Shown here piece by piece: positions 1 through 10,055 of a stretch of 63,096 nucleotides of DNA. Position 1 is the first letter of the stretch, and the number at the start of each line of letters is the position of its first letter. The notes beneath the pieces were generated by a model. It ran no database searches. It was given only the letters and a program-made list of their open reading frames with translations, and was not told the origin of the DNA. The DNA comes from Sphingobacteriia bacterium (lineage in GTDB: Bacteria; Bacteroidota; Bacteroidia; Chitinophagales; Chitinophagaceae), in contig CANGTR010000007.1 in NCBI GenBank assembly GCA_947456855.1, forward strand, positions 1 through 63,096, written 5' to 3'. The position numbers were made by a program, and so were the translations under genes.

Positions 1-22
1 AAAATTGATTAAAATAATTTGT

Positions 23-1813
23 ATGAATACTGTAGAAAAAAAATTGGAAAATAAAATCGATCAACAGCCTTCTATTTCCCCCCCTTTAGAGCCTGCCCCG
101 ACAAGTCGGGGGGGGGCAGGGGGGGGTGAGTTATCCGGCTCTCAAGCAGTATTAGAAGCTTGTATCGCCGAAGGAGTAGACACTATTTTTGGATATCCTG
201 GAGGAGCAATTATGCCGATTTATGATGCATTGTATGATTACAATGATCAATTAAAACATGTTTTGGTTCGGCATGAACAAGGTGGAATACATGCAGGGCA
301 AGGCTATGCGCGCAGCAGTGGAAAAGTAGGTGTTGTTTTTGCAACAAGCGGACCTGGGGCAACAAACTTGGTAACTGGTTTAGCAGATGCAATGATTGAT
401 AGCACTGCTTTGGTTTGTATCACTGGTCAGGTGTTTGCGCATTTATTAGGAACAGATGCTTTTCAAGAAACTGATGTAATCAATATCACAACACCTGTAA
501 CAAAATGGAATTGTCAGGTTACGGATGCTGCTGAAATTCCTCATGTTTTGGCAAAAGCATTTTACATAGCTCGAACTGGTAGACCAGGTCCTGTTTTAAT
601 TGATATTACCAAGAATGCACAAATTCAAAAATTCAATTACGAAGGATATATAAAATGTGAGCACATTAGAAGTTATCGCCCTAAGCCCATTATTCGAAAG
701 GAATATATAGAACAAGCCGCTGCATTGATTAATCAAGCAAAAAAACCATTCGTGCTTTTTGGGCAAGGAATCATTTTAGGTAAAGCGGAAAAAGAATTTA
801 AAACGTTTATTGAAAAAGGCGGTTTGCCAGCAGCTTGGACAATTTTGGGATTAAGTGCATTGCCAACGGATCATCCACAGAATGTTGGCATGTTGGGTAT
901 GCATGGAAATTATGGCCCAAATGTGTTGACCAACGAATGTGATGTATTGATTGCAATTGGAATGCGATTTGATGATCGGGTAACTGGTAGGCTCGACAAA
1001 TATGCCAAACAAGCAAAAATTATTCATCTCGATATAGACCCTGCTGAAATAGATAAAAATGTAAAAGCAGATGTACCAGTATGGGGTGATTGTAAGGAGA
1101 CATTGCCCTTACTTACTCAGCTAATAGAAGCAAAACAACACAAAGATTGGTTGGAAAAATTCAATGCATATACGCAACAGGAAATAGATATAGTTATACA
1201 AGAAGAATTACATCCAAAAGAAGGGGAACTTACCATGGGCGAAGTAATTCATTTGTTAAATGAACTCACCAATGGAGATGCCATCATTGTTACAGATGTG
1301 GGCCAACATCAAATGGTTGCATGTAGATATGCAAAATTCAATCAATCAAAAAGCAATATTACTTCCGGCGGACTTGGTACAATGGGCTTTGCATTGCCAG
1401 CAGCTATTGGAGCAAAATTTGGTGCTTTAGATAGAACCGTAGTAGCTGTTATTGGTGACGGTGGATTTCAAATGACTTTGCAAGAAATGGGAACCATCAT
1501 GCAAACTGAATTGAATGTAAAAATTTTAATACTTAACAATCGCTTCTTAGGCATGGTGCGTCAATGGCAGCAATTGTTTAACGATAAGCGCTATTCATTC
1601 GTAGATATTCAAAGCCCTGATTATGTTCAATTGGCTAAAGCATATGGTATAGAAGGGCAATCTGTAGATAATAGAGCCTTATTAAAATCGGCAATAAAAA
1701 CCATGCTCGATCATGAAGGATCTTACTTGCTGGAAGTAATGGTTGGCAAAGAAAACAATGTATTTCCTATGGTGCCACAAGGTTGCAGTGTATCAGAAAT
1801 CAGGTTAAAATAA
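23..1813 (+). CDS. ilvB: Acetolactate synthase, large (catalytic) subunit
   Basis: ThDP-dependent enzyme that condenses pyruvate with pyruvate or 2-oxobutyrate, the first common step of valine and isoleucine synthesis; works with IlvN. Visible: N-terminal PYR domain with GYPGGAIMPIYDAL and the catalytic Glu in VRHEQGG (about residue 85), central FAD/NAD-like domain, and C-terminal PP domain with the ThDP/Mg motif GDGGFQM followed by NN. The ATG at 23 is preferred over an in-frame TTG at 5. Residues about 19-36 (Pro/Gly/Ala-rich) are encoded by a GC-rich hairpin repeat (77-126) and are not part of the usual family; the conserved fold begins at about residue 38. IlvN follows after 7 bp. ilvD probably lies upstream, outside the window. 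Confidence 0.97.
   Translation: MNTVEKKLENKIDQQPSISPPLEPAPTSRGGAGGGELSGSQAVLEACIAEGVDTIFGYPGGAIMPIYDALYDYNDQLKHVLVRHEQGGIHAGQGYARSSGKVGVVFATSGPGATNLVTGLADAMIDSTALVCITGQVFAHLLGTDAFQETDVINITTPVTKWNCQVTDAAEIPHVLAKAFYIARTGRPGPVLIDITKNAQIQKFNYEGYIKCEHIRSYRPKPIIRKEYIEQAAALINQAKKPFVLFGQGIILGKAEKEFKTFIEKGGLPAAWTILGLSALPTDHPQNVGMLGMHGNYGPNVLTNECDVLIAIGMRFDDRVTGRLDKYAKQAKIIHLDIDPAEIDKNVKADVPVWGDCKETLPLLTQLIEAKQHKDWLEKFNAYTQQEIDIVIQEELHPKEGELTMGEVIHLLNELTNGDAIIVTDVGQHQMVACRYAKFNQSKSNITSGGLGTMGFALPAAIGAKFGALDRTVVAVIGDGGFQMTLQEMGTIMQTELNVKILILNNRFLGMVRQWQQLFNDKRYSFVDIQSPDYVQLAKAYGIEGQSVDNRALLKSAIKTMLDHEGSYLLEVMVGKENNVFPMVPQGCSVSEIRLK
77..126. repeat. GC-rich hairpin repeat embedded in ilvB
   Basis: Contains CCCCGAC-AA-GTCGGGG flanked by C- and G-runs. 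Its reverse complement matches the intergenic repeat at 28329-28375 (same GTCGGGGCAGGCTCTAAAGG core). It is read through in frame by ilvB. Confidence 0.8.
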
Positions 1814-1820
1814 TTGAATT

Positions 1821-2408
1821 ATGAAAGCAGAATATACCATTACTGTTTATACTGAAAATCAAGTTGGTTTATTAAACCGTATTGCCATTATTTTTTCTCG
1901 GAGAAAAATCAATATAGAAAGCTTGAATGTATCTCCATCTGAAGCGGAAGGTATACATCGTTTTACAGTAGTAATTAATGAAACGGAGGATGTGGTTCGC
2001 AAATTGTGCAGACAAATTGAAAAACAAGTTGAAGTATTGAAAGCCTATTTCAATACCAACGAAGAAATCATTTGGCAGGAAATGGCTTTGTACAAAGTTT
2101 CTACAGACGAAGTAGCAGAAAAATTAAAAGTAGAAAGGTTGTTGCGCGAATATGGCGCAAGAGCAGTTGTTATTAGAAAAGATTATACCATTTTCGAAAC
2201 TACTGGTCATAGAGAAGAAACAGATCGATTAGTGGAAGTATTGGCGCCTTATGGGCTTATTGAATTTGTAAGAAGTGCTAGAGTAGCCATTATTAAGGCC
2301 AGTAAGGGATTTCACGAGAAATTGAAAGAGTTTGAAGCTGTTGAGCCTGCAGAAGAACTTATTGAAAATGAGTTTCTAGATAAAGCAGACCAAGTTTTCA
2401 CCATGTAA
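1821..2408 (+). CDS. ilvN: Acetolactate synthase, small (regulatory) subunit
   Basis: Regulatory partner of IlvB; the family stabilises the catalytic subunit and mediates feedback inhibition by valine. An N-terminal ACT domain (residues about 3-78) opens with the typical YTITVYTENQVGLLNRIAIIFSRR, followed by a C-terminal ALS_ss_C domain. At 195 aa it is slightly longer than the 160-175 aa bacterial average, with an acidic C-terminal extension. It sits 7 bp after ilvB and about 50 bp before ilvC, so co-transcription is likely. Confidence 0.95.
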   Translation: MKAEYTITVYTENQVGLLNRIAIIFSRRKINIESLNVSPSEAEGIHRFTVVINETEDVVRKLCRQIEKQVEVLKAYFNTNEEIIWQEMALYKVSTDEVAEKLKVERLLREYGARAVVIRKDYTIFETTGHREETDRLVEVLAPYGLIEFVRSARVAIIKASKGFHEKLKEFEAVEPAEELIENEFLDKADQVFTM

Positions 2409-2457
2409 TTTTTAATTATCATACAATAAAATTTAATCAACGAATAATCTATACAAA

Positions 2458-3942
2458 ATGGCAAATTATTTTAACTCATTATCACTTCGCGAACAACTGA
2501 ATCAATTAGGCACTTGTGAATTTATGGACAAAGCTGCTTTTGCAGACGGCATTAATGCATTGAAAGGGAAAAAATTGGTAATCATTGGGTGTGGAGCACA
2601 GGGATTGAATCAAGGGCTTAATCTACGTGATTCTGGTTTAGACATTGCTTATGCATTGCGCAAAGATGCGATCGAACAAAAAAGAGCTTCTTGGAAAAAT
2701 GCCACCGATAATCAATTTAAAGTAGGTACTTATGAAGAATTGATTCCAACAGCAGATGTTGTGATCAACCTTACGCCAGATAAACAACATAGTTCAGTGG
2801 TATCAGCTGTGATGCCTTTGATGAAACAAGGTTCAACATTGTCCTATTCACATGGATTTAATATTGTTGAAGAGGGAATGCAAATTAGAAAAGACATTAC
2901 TGTTATAATGGTTGCCCCCAAATGTCCTGGTACAGAAGTAAGAGAAGAATTCAAAAGAGGATTTGGGGTGCCTACTTTAATTGCAGTACATCCAGAGAAT
3001 GACCCTGAAGGAAAGGGCTGGGATTATGCAAAAGCATATTGTGTTGGTACTGGTGGTCATAGAGCAGGTGTTTTAAAATCTTCTTTTGTTGCAGAAGTGA
3101 AGTCGGATTTAATGGGTGAACAAACCATTCTATGTGGCTTGCTTCAAACGGGTTCTATTTTAAGTTTCGATAAAATGATCGAAAAAGGAATTGATGCTGC
3201 TTATGCTGCTAAGCTTATTCAGTATGGATGGGAAGTAATAACAGAAGCCTTGAAACAAGGAGGTATTACCGCAATGATGGATAGACTCTCCAATCCTGCT
3301 AAATTAAAAGCATTTGAGTTGTCTGAAGCATTGAAAGGTATTATGCGTCCACTTTTTCAAAAACACCAGGATGATATCATGAGCGGTGTTTTCTCTTCAA
3401 CCATGATGGCAGATTGGGCCAATGATGATAAAAACTTATTGACCTGGAGAGCAGCTACTGGAGAAACAGCTTTTGAGAAAACAACACCAGGATCTATGAA
3501 AATTGCAGAGCAAGAATTTTTTGACAATGGTCTTTTAATGGTGGCGTTTGTAAGGTCAGGGGTTGAGTTGGCTTTTGAAACCATGGTTGAAGCAGGCATT
3601 AAAGAAGAGTCTGCGTACTATGAATCCTTGCATGAAACTCCATTGATAGCAAATACCATTGCACGTAAGAAATTATTCGAAATGAATCGGGTTATTTCCG
3701 ACACAGCAGAATATGGATGTTATTTATTTGATCATGCTTGCAAACCTTTATTGGCCAATTTTATGAAAAACATTGACACAGATGTAATTGGTAAAAACTT
3801 CAATGCGGGTAAAGATGCTGGAGTAGATAATAAAAAGCTTATTGCAGTAAATGCTGTTATACGCTATCATCCAGTAGAATTAATTGGCAAAGAATTAAGA
3901 CAAGCAATGACCGATATGAAGACCATCAATACAAACGCCTGA
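2458..3942 (+). CDS. ilvC: Ketol-acid reductoisomerase (NADP+), class II
   Basis: Isomerises and reduces acetolactate or acetohydroxybutyrate to the dihydroxy acid, using NADPH and Mg2+. The N-terminal Rossmann domain has [20 protein letters not shown], and Mg-binding carboxylates lie in the [11 protein letters not shown] helix. The 494-aa length with two tandem knotted C-terminal domains marks the long class II form (as in E. coli and plants) rather than the roughly 330-aa class I form. It lies between ilvN and ilvA in the operon. Confidence 0.97.
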   Translation: MANYFNSLSLREQLNQLGTCEFMDKAAFADGINALKGKKLVIIGCGAQGLNQGLNLRDSGLDIAYALRKDAIEQKRASWKNATDNQFKVGTYEELIPTADVVINLTPDKQHSSVVSAVMPLMKQGSTLSYSHGFNIVEEGMQIRKDITVIMVAPKCPGTEVREEFKRGFGVPTLIAVHPENDPEGKGWDYAKAYCVGTGGHRAGVLKSSFVAEVKSDLMGEQTILCGLLQTGSILSFDKMIEKGIDAAYAAKLIQYGWEVITEALKQGGITAMMDRLSNPAKLKAFELSEALKGIMRPLFQKHQDDIMSGVFSSTMMADWANDDKNLLTWRAATGETAFEKTTPGSMKIAEQEFFDNGLLMVAFVRSGVELAFETMVEAGIKEESAYYESLHETPLIANTIARKKLFEMNRVISDTAEYGCYLFDHACKPLLANFMKNIDTDVIGKNFNAGKDAGVDNKKLIAVNAVIRYHPVELIGKELRQAMTDMKTINTNA

Positions 3943-3952
3943 TCAATTGATA

Positions 3953-5218
3953 ATGGAAAATCTAGCAATCAATAATACGCTTTGTTATGGATTAGATGTA
4001 GCAAGTGCAGCAAACAGGTTACATGCTATTGTAACACATACTCCGCTTACATTTAATATAAATTTGTCTAAAAAATACCAATGCAAGGTTTTTTTGAAAA
4101 GAGAAGATTTGCAAGTGGTGCGTTCTTATAAGATTCGTGGCGCATATAATATGATGAGTAGTTTGCCAACCAGTCTATTGGAAAAAGGAGTGGTATGTGC
4201 CAGTGCAGGTAATCATGCGCAGGGGTTTGCATACAGTTGTAGGAAGTTGAATATAAAGGGTGTAGTTTTTATGCCAATCATTACGCCGAATCAAAAAGTA
4301 AGTCAAACAAAAATGTTTGGTGATGGATATGTAGAAATTAAATTGGTTGGAGATACTTTTGATGATTGCGCTATTGCTGCTAAAGAATATTCAGAAGCAT
4401 TTGGAATGACATTTATTCCACCTTTCGACGATCATCGTATTGTTGAAGGACAAGCAACTGTTGGATTAGAAATATTAACTGATTTGTCAGCAGTTGACTA
4501 TATTTTTTCTCCAGTAGGAGGCGGCGGCTTATCAGCTGGCGTTGGCGCTTTTTTCAAAACATTTTCGCCGCATACAAAAATCATAGGTGTTGAGCCCGAA
4601 GGTGCACCATCTATGTATGAAGCATTGAAAGCAGGTCATCCGGTTACTTTAGAGAATATTGAACGATTTGTAGATGGGGCTTCAGTTAAGCGAGTTGGGG
4701 ATGTTCCTTTCGCTATTTGCAAAGAAGTCTTAGATGATATGCATTTAGTAAATGAAGGGAAAGTATGTACAACTATTTTAAAGTTATACAATGAAGATGC
4801 AATTGTTGTTGAGCCAGCTGGAGCATTGTCAATTGCTGTATTGGATGATTATGCAGAAGCAATAAAAGGCAAAACCATTGTTTGTATTGTTAGCGGAAGC
4901 AATAACGATATAGATCGTATGCAAGAAATCAAAGAGCGTTCTTTGCAGTATGAAGGTTTAAAACATTATTTTTTAATTCGCTTTGCACAAAGGCCTGGAG
5001 CCCTCAAAGAATTTGTAAATCATGTTTTAGGGCCTACCGATGATATTACCCGTTTTGAATACATGCAAAAGCATAATAAAGAAAGCGGCCCTGCGTTGGT
5101 GGGCATTGAACTTTTGGATAATAGTGATTATGCAAAATTAATCAGTAACATGAAAAAGTACAATGTCAATTACACTCCATTAGACAAAAACGATAATGTA
5201 TTTGGGTACTTAGTTTAA
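3953..5218 (+). CDS. ilvA: Threonine ammonia-lyase (threonine deaminase), short form
   Basis: PLP enzyme converting threonine to 2-oxobutyrate, the committing step to isoleucine. The PLP lysine is in RSYKIRGAYN, the phosphate-binding glycine loop is GGGGLSAG, and a C-terminal regulatory ACT-like domain follows from about residue 325. About 421 aa fits the single-ACT form. ATG at 3953 is chosen over an in-frame TTG at 3947. It follows ilvC by 10 bp and precedes thrA by 33 bp, linking the threonine and isoleucine branches. Confidence 0.95.
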   Translation: MENLAINNTLCYGLDVASAANRLHAIVTHTPLTFNINLSKKYQCKVFLKREDLQVVRSYKIRGAYNMMSSLPTSLLEKGVVCASAGNHAQGFAYSCRKLNIKGVVFMPIITPNQKVSQTKMFGDGYVEIKLVGDTFDDCAIAAKEYSEAFGMTFIPPFDDHRIVEGQATVGLEILTDLSAVDYIFSPVGGGGLSAGVGAFFKTFSPHTKIIGVEPEGAPSMYEALKAGHPVTLENIERFVDGASVKRVGDVPFAICKEVLDDMHLVNEGKVCTTILKLYNEDAIVVEPAGALSIAVLDDYAEAIKGKTIVCIVSGSNNDIDRMQEIKERSLQYEGLKHYFLIRFAQRPGALKEFVNHVLGPTDDITRFEYMQKHNKESGPALVGIELLDNSDYAKLISNMKKYNVNYTPLDKNDNVFGYLV

Positions 5219-5251
5219 GTATGAATAAATTAGAATTATAAGAAAAACAGT

Positions 5252-7693
5252 ATGCAAGTTTTAAAATTTGGGGGGAGTTCGGTAGCCAATGCAAACAGTA
5301 TTAATAAAGTAGTTGATATTGTATTAAGGGCAATTCAGCAAGAGCCAGTTGTATTGGTAGTTTCGGCTTTAGGTGGGGTTACAGATCAGTTGATTTATAC
5401 AGGAGCATTGGCTTCAACTGGAGATGATTCATATAAGCAGGAAATAAAACAATTAGAAACAAAACATTTAGATGCAGTAAGGGCATTATTGCCTATTCAA
5501 GAACAGAGTTCCACTTTAAGTTGGGTGAAACAGCAATTGAATGAGTTAGAAAGTTTGTGCGACGGTGTTTTTTTATTGGGGGAATTGTCGCCTAGAATAA
5601 AAGACAAACTGGTAAGTTATGGAGAGTTACTTTCCTCTTTTATTATATCAGCAAAATTGCAATCAATCGGTGTTGCTCAAGCATGGGTGGATGCTAGGTT
5701 GCTTATTTCAACAGATAGTAAATATGGTAATGCTGCCGTAAACTTTGAAAAAACAAACCCGGCAATTGTTCAATATTTTAAAGGGCAGAACGCTAAAGTA
5801 TTTGTTGTTCCAGGTTTTATTGCTGCAGATTCAAATCAAAATACAACCACACTAGGAAGAGGAGGATCGGATTATACGGCTGCTATTTTTGCAGCTGCTT
5901 TAAATACAGCATCGTTAGAAATTTGGACAGATGTAAGTGGAATGATGACTGCTGATCCAAGATTGGTTCAACATGTGAAGCATATCGAAAGAATTTCTTA
6001 TCAAGAAGCCATGGAGCTTTCTCATTTTGGAGCAAAAATTATTTATCCTCCAACTATTCAACCGGTTATGAAAAAAAATATTCCGGTTTGGATAAAAAAT
6101 ACTTTTGAACCAACTGCAAAAGGCACCATTATTGAAGAGAAAGTTCATTTTGATAATGAAATAATAAGGGGAATATCTAGCATCAATTCGATCAGTTTAT
6201 TAAGTTTAGAGGGAAGTGGAATGGTAGGTATTCCGGGTTTTTCCAAAAGGTTATTCGAAATATTGGCCCTAAAAAACATCAATGTAATCTTAATCACTCA
6301 AAGTTCCTCCGAGCATTCAATTTGCGTTGGAATTAGTGAAGCCGATGCAACTACAGCTCAACAGTCTATCGATCAAGCATTTGCCTATGAAATAGAAACA
6401 GGCAAAGTAGATCCGGTGAAAGTAGAAACAGGCTTGAGCATTGTTGCATTGGTTGGGGAGCAAATGAAAAGTCATCCGGGTATTAGTGGGAAAATGTTTG
6501 GCGCATTAGGAAGAAACGGAATAAATGTACGAGCAATAGCTCAGGGATCTTCAGAGAAAAATATTTCCGCAGTGCTGTCTGCAAATGACGTAAAAAAAGC
6601 CATCAATGTATTGCATGAAGTTTTCTTTGAAACTAGCTATAAACAATTGAATGTATTTATTGCTGGTGCTGGAAATGTGGGCGGAAAATTAATTGGTCAG
6701 ATAAACCAACAATTGACCTATTTGAAAGAGCATTTAAGATTGCAAATACAAGTTGTTGGAATTGCGAATAGTAAAAAGATATTGTTGAATGATTCAGGAA
6801 TTGATTTGAATAATTGGAAAACAGATTTAAATAATGCTTCAGCTGCAACTATTCATGATTTTATAAAACTAATTGGCGATAAAAATTTGCGCAATAGTGT
6901 ATTTATAGATGTTACCGCAAATGCAGAAGTGGCAACTGTATATGGTATATTATTACAAAAAAGTATTGCTGTTGTAGCTTGCAATAAAATAGCCTGTTCA
7001 TCTTCTTATGAAAATTATAAACAGTTAAAGTCTTTATCGAGAGAATTCAATGCGCCTTTTTTATTTGAAACCAATGTGGGTGCTGGGTTGCCTGTAATAG
7101 GTACGTTAAATGATTTATTGAGAAGTGGCGATAAAATCAATAAAATTCAAGCTGTATTATCCGGAACACTCAATTTTGTTTTCAATAATTACGATGCAAC
7201 CGTTCCATTTGCCGAAATAGTAAAACAGGCCCAATTAGAAGGGTATACAGAGCCAGATCCTAGATTGGATTTAGGCGGTACAGATGTAATGCGGAAAATT
7301 ATGATTTTGGCAAGGGAAGCAGGAGAGAAAATAGAAATGGAAGATATTGGTAACGAATCTTTTTTACCTGCTAGTTGTTTTGAAGGTTCTGTAGAAGATT
7401 TTTATAATGAAATGGAAAAGCAGGAGGAACATTTTAAACAATTGTATGAGAAAGCAAAATCGGCTAACTGTAAATTAAAGTTTGTAGCTGTTTTTGAAAA
7501 CGGTAAAGCAAAAGTTGGTTTACAACATATTGCTGCCGATTCTGATTTTTATCATTTGTATGGAAAAGACAATTTGGTGTTGTTTTATTCAGATCGCTAT
7601 CCTCAACAACCATTGGTAATCAAAGGTGCTGGAGCGGGCGCGGATGTAACTGCTTCGGGGGTATTTGCGGATATACTTAGAGTTCTGAATTAA
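5252..7693 (+). CDS. thrA: Bifunctional aspartokinase / homoserine dehydrogenase
   Basis: A fused enzyme catalysing the first and third steps from aspartate to threonine. The aspartokinase domain starts at once with KFGGSSVA (residues 5-12). Tandem ACT domains span roughly residues 310-455. The homoserine dehydrogenase part begins with VFIAGAGNVGG (about residue 467) and has the LSGTLNFVFN substrate region. At 813 aa it matches the ThrA family. The stop codon TAA (7691-7693) directly abuts a 70-bp tandem repeat that separates it from thrB. Confidence 0.97.
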   Translation: MQVLKFGGSSVANANSINKVVDIVLRAIQQEPVVLVVSALGGVTDQLIYTGALASTGDDSYKQEIKQLETKHLDAVRALLPIQEQSSTLSWVKQQLNELESLCDGVFLLGELSPRIKDKLVSYGELLSSFIISAKLQSIGVAQAWVDARLLISTDSKYGNAAVNFEKTNPAIVQYFKGQNAKVFVVPGFIAADSNQNTTTLGRGGSDYTAAIFAAALNTASLEIWTDVSGMMTADPRLVQHVKHIERISYQEAMELSHFGAKIIYPPTIQPVMKKNIPVWIKNTFEPTAKGTIIEEKVHFDNEIIRGISSINSISLLSLEGSGMVGIPGFSKRLFEILALKNINVILITQSSSEHSICVGISEADATTAQQSIDQAFAYEIETGKVDPVKVETGLSIVALVGEQMKSHPGISGKMFGALGRNGINVRAIAQGSSEKNISAVLSANDVKKAINVLHEVFFETSYKQLNVFIAGAGNVGGKLIGQINQQLTYLKEHLRLQIQVVGIANSKKILLNDSGIDLNNWKTDLNNASAATIHDFIKLIGDKNLRNSVFIDVTANAEVATVYGILLQKSIAVVACNKIACSSSYENYKQLKSLSREFNAPFLFETNVGAGLPVIGTLNDLLRSGDKINKIQAVLSGTLNFVFNNYDATVPFAEIVKQAQLEGYTEPDPRLDLGGTDVMRKIMILAREAGEKIEMEDIGNESFLPASCFEGSVEDFYNEMEKQEEHFKQLYEKAKSANCKLKFVAVFENGKAKVGLQHIAADSDFYHLYGKDNLVLFYSDRYPQQPLVIKGAGAGADVTASGVFADILRVLN

Positions 7694-7763
7694 GAGATAA
7701 AAGATAAGAGATAAAAGATAAGAGATAAAAGATAAGAGATAAAAGATAAGAGATAAAAGATAA
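7694..7763 (+). repeat. Tandem repeat, 5 x GAGATAAAAGATAA
   Basis: Five perfect copies of the 14-bp unit GAGATAAAAGATAA fill the whole thrA-thrB gap. The array begins at the base after the thrA stop and ends a few bases before the thrB start. The same repeat family occurs at 34995, 54083 and 57193. Confidence 0.95.
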
Positions 7764-7768
7764 CAGTG

Positions 7769-8698
7769 ATGAGTAGTAAACAAATAGTAATACATGCTCC
7801 TGCAACTGTGGCCAATATGGTATGTGGTTTTGATGTATTGGGCTTTGCTGTGAATGAGCCTTATGATATCATGAAGATTCGATTTTCTGATAGTCCGGGC
7901 GTTACTATTATTAACGAAGACATCTATAATTTGCCTATTGATCCTGCAAAGAATGTGGCAGGTGCAGCATTGTTGGCTATGTTGGAAGAAATTCCTGAAG
8001 TAGCAGGTTTAGAACTAACAATCAATAAACAAATCAAACCAGGTTCTGGTGTAGGATCTAGTGCAGCAAGTGCTGCTGGTGCTGTTGTTGCGGCAAATTG
8101 TTTATTAGAAGATCGTTTTAGAAAAGAAGATTTAGTAAGGTTTGCTATGAATGGAGAGAAATTGGCTTCTGGTGTAAAGCATGCTGATAATATAGCTCCT
8201 TGTATCTACGGCGGAGTTACATTAATACGATCTATTTTTCCTTTGGATATTATTGAACTTAATGCACCACCCTTATTTGTAACCATTGTTCATCCTCAAA
8301 TTGAAGTCAGAACTGCAGATGCAAGAAGCATTCTCAAACAACAAATTCAATTAAAAGATGCCATCAAACAATGGGGAAATATTGCTGGTTTAGTTGCTGG
8401 TTTGCAAAAAAGCGATTATGACTTAATTGGAAGATCGTTGGAAGATGTATTAATTGAACCCATTAGAAGCATTCTTATCCCAGGTTTTGATGAAGTGAAA
8501 CAAAAAAGCAAAGAAGTTGGCGCATTGGGTGGTGGCATTTCTGGTTCTGGGCCTTCCATCTTTATGTTGAGTAAAGATGAACAAACTGCTCGAAAAGTAG
8601 AAACCGAAATGAAAGCTATTTTTTCTGGAATTGGATTAGAACATCATACCTATATAACAACCATTAATCAACAAGGAATTAAAATAATCGAAGCTTAA
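7769..8698 (+). CDS. thrB: Homoserine kinase (GHMP family)
   Basis: Phosphorylates homoserine to O-phosphohomoserine for threonine synthase. The GHMP ATP-binding motif PGSGVGSSAASAAGAV lies at about residues 91-106, and the C-terminal glycine-rich GGGISGSGPSIF is present. At 309 aa it is typical. ATG at 7769 is preferred over the adjacent in-frame GTG at 7766. The start lies only a few bases past the GAGATAA repeat, so repeat length would set the thrA-thrB spacing. Confidence 0.96.
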   Translation: MSSKQIVIHAPATVANMVCGFDVLGFAVNEPYDIMKIRFSDSPGVTIINEDIYNLPIDPAKNVAGAALLAMLEEIPEVAGLELTINKQIKPGSGVGSSAASAAGAVVAANCLLEDRFRKEDLVRFAMNGEKLASGVKHADNIAPCIYGGVTLIRSIFPLDIIELNAPPLFVTIVHPQIEVRTADARSILKQQIQLKDAIKQWGNIAGLVAGLQKSDYDLIGRSLEDVLIEPIRSILIPGFDEVKQKSKEVGALGGGISGSGPSIFMLSKDEQTARKVETEMKAIFSGIGLEHHTYITTINQQGIKIIEA

Positions 8699-8724
8699 AT
8701 GCTTTTGGCATTTTTATACAATTT

Positions 8725-10023
8725 ATGAACTATTATAGTTTAAATAAACAAGCCGCTGATGTAAGTTTTAAAGAAGCTACCATTTTTGGTCAGGCTCCTG
8801 ATAAAGGTTTGTATTTTCCAAGAACAATACCGGTTTTAGATCAACAATTCATTCATCAAATTCAATCATACTCAAAGCAAGAGTTGGCATTCCGAATTAT
8901 GTTGCCCTATGTTGGTAATACAATTACCGAAGAAGCGCTTTATGAAATAGTAGCTGAAACAATTGATTTTGATTTTCCATTAGTGCCAATCAATACAAAT
9001 ATTTATTCTTTAGAATTGTTTCATGGACCTACGTTGGCCTTTAAAGATGTGGGAGCTCGATTCATGAGTAGATGCCTTGGCTATTTTTCAATAGGGCAAT
9101 CGTCTAAAATTACAGTACTTGTTGCTACTTCTGGTGATACTGGCGGTGCAGTTGCAAATGGATTTTTAGGAGTGGAGGGTGTTGATGTTGTTATACTTTA
9201 TCCTTCCGGGAAAGTAAGCCCGGTACAAGAATTACAATTAACAACTTGTGGTCAGAATATTACTGCTTTAGAAATTGCAGGAACATTTGATGACTGTCAG
9301 GCAATGGTAAAGCAGGCTTTCATGGATGCAGATTTGATTAAACACATGCAACTGACTTCTGCAAATTCAATTAATGTGGCGCGTTGGCTTCCTCAGCAAT
9401 TGTATTATTTCTTTGCATTACAACAATGGAATGAAAAGAAATCTTTTCCTGTGATAGCAGTTCCTAGTGGTAATTTTGGCAATATCTGTGCAGGGCTTGT
9501 TGCCTATCTAAGTGGTTTGCCAATTACTCATTTTATTGCTGCTTGTAATATAAATGATACAGTGCCCAATTACTTAAGAACCGGTACCTATCAAGCCAAA
9601 AATGCGATGGCCACGATTTCTAATGCAATGGATGTGGGGAGTCCTAGCAATTTTGTACGTATACTAGAAATGTTTAAAAACAACCATACTCAAATTAGTC
9701 AGATCATTAGTGGCTATAGCATTACAGATCTGGAAACAATCTCTACTATTAGTCAGGTATTTAATACTAGTAAATATATATTAGATCCACACGGTGCCGT
9801 TGCTTATAATGCTTTAGAGCAATACTTAAGCAATCATCAAAATCAAAAGGGAATTATCTTAGAAACAGCGCATCCAATAAAATTCCCCGAAACGCTAGAA
9901 TCTTCCATAGGGCAGCTATTGGATATTCCGGATTCTGCTAAAAATCTATTTGGTAAAGAAAAGCATAGTGTTCTAATGAATGCTGACTTTGATGAATTGA
10001 AAAATTATCTGCTTTCGAGATAA
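8725..10023 (+). CDS. thrC: Threonine synthase
   Basis: PLP enzyme converting O-phosphohomoserine to threonine. The start MNYYSLN and the PLP-lysine motif LAFKDVGARF (about residue 106) are typical, as is TSGDTGGAVANGF. At 432 aa it resembles the 430-aa class seen in enterobacteria and Bacteroidota. It lies 26 bp after thrB and closes the aspartate-to-threonine route; its product feeds IlvA upstream in the same block. Confidence 0.96.
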   Translation: MNYYSLNKQAADVSFKEATIFGQAPDKGLYFPRTIPVLDQQFIHQIQSYSKQELAFRIMLPYVGNTITEEALYEIVAETIDFDFPLVPINTNIYSLELFHGPTLAFKDVGARFMSRCLGYFSIGQSSKITVLVATSGDTGGAVANGFLGVEGVDVVILYPSGKVSPVQELQLTTCGQNITALEIAGTFDDCQAMVKQAFMDADLIKHMQLTSANSINVARWLPQQLYYFFALQQWNEKKSFPVIAVPSGNFGNICAGLVAYLSGLPITHFIAACNINDTVPNYLRTGTYQAKNAMATISNAMDVGSPSNFVRILEMFKNNHTQISQIISGYSITDLETISTISQVFNTSKYILDPHGAVAYNALEQYLSNHQNQKGIILETAHPIKFPETLESSIGQLLDIPDSAKNLFGKEKHSVLMNADFDELKNYLLSR

Positions 10024-10055
10024 ATTAGCTTTAAATTAATCATTAATTTCAAGCT

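Noticed and set aside
7589..7795. Minus-strand ORF rich in YLLSLIFYLLS
   Set aside because: Produced by reading the GAGATAA tandem repeat on the opposite strand; overlaps thrA and thrB ends.
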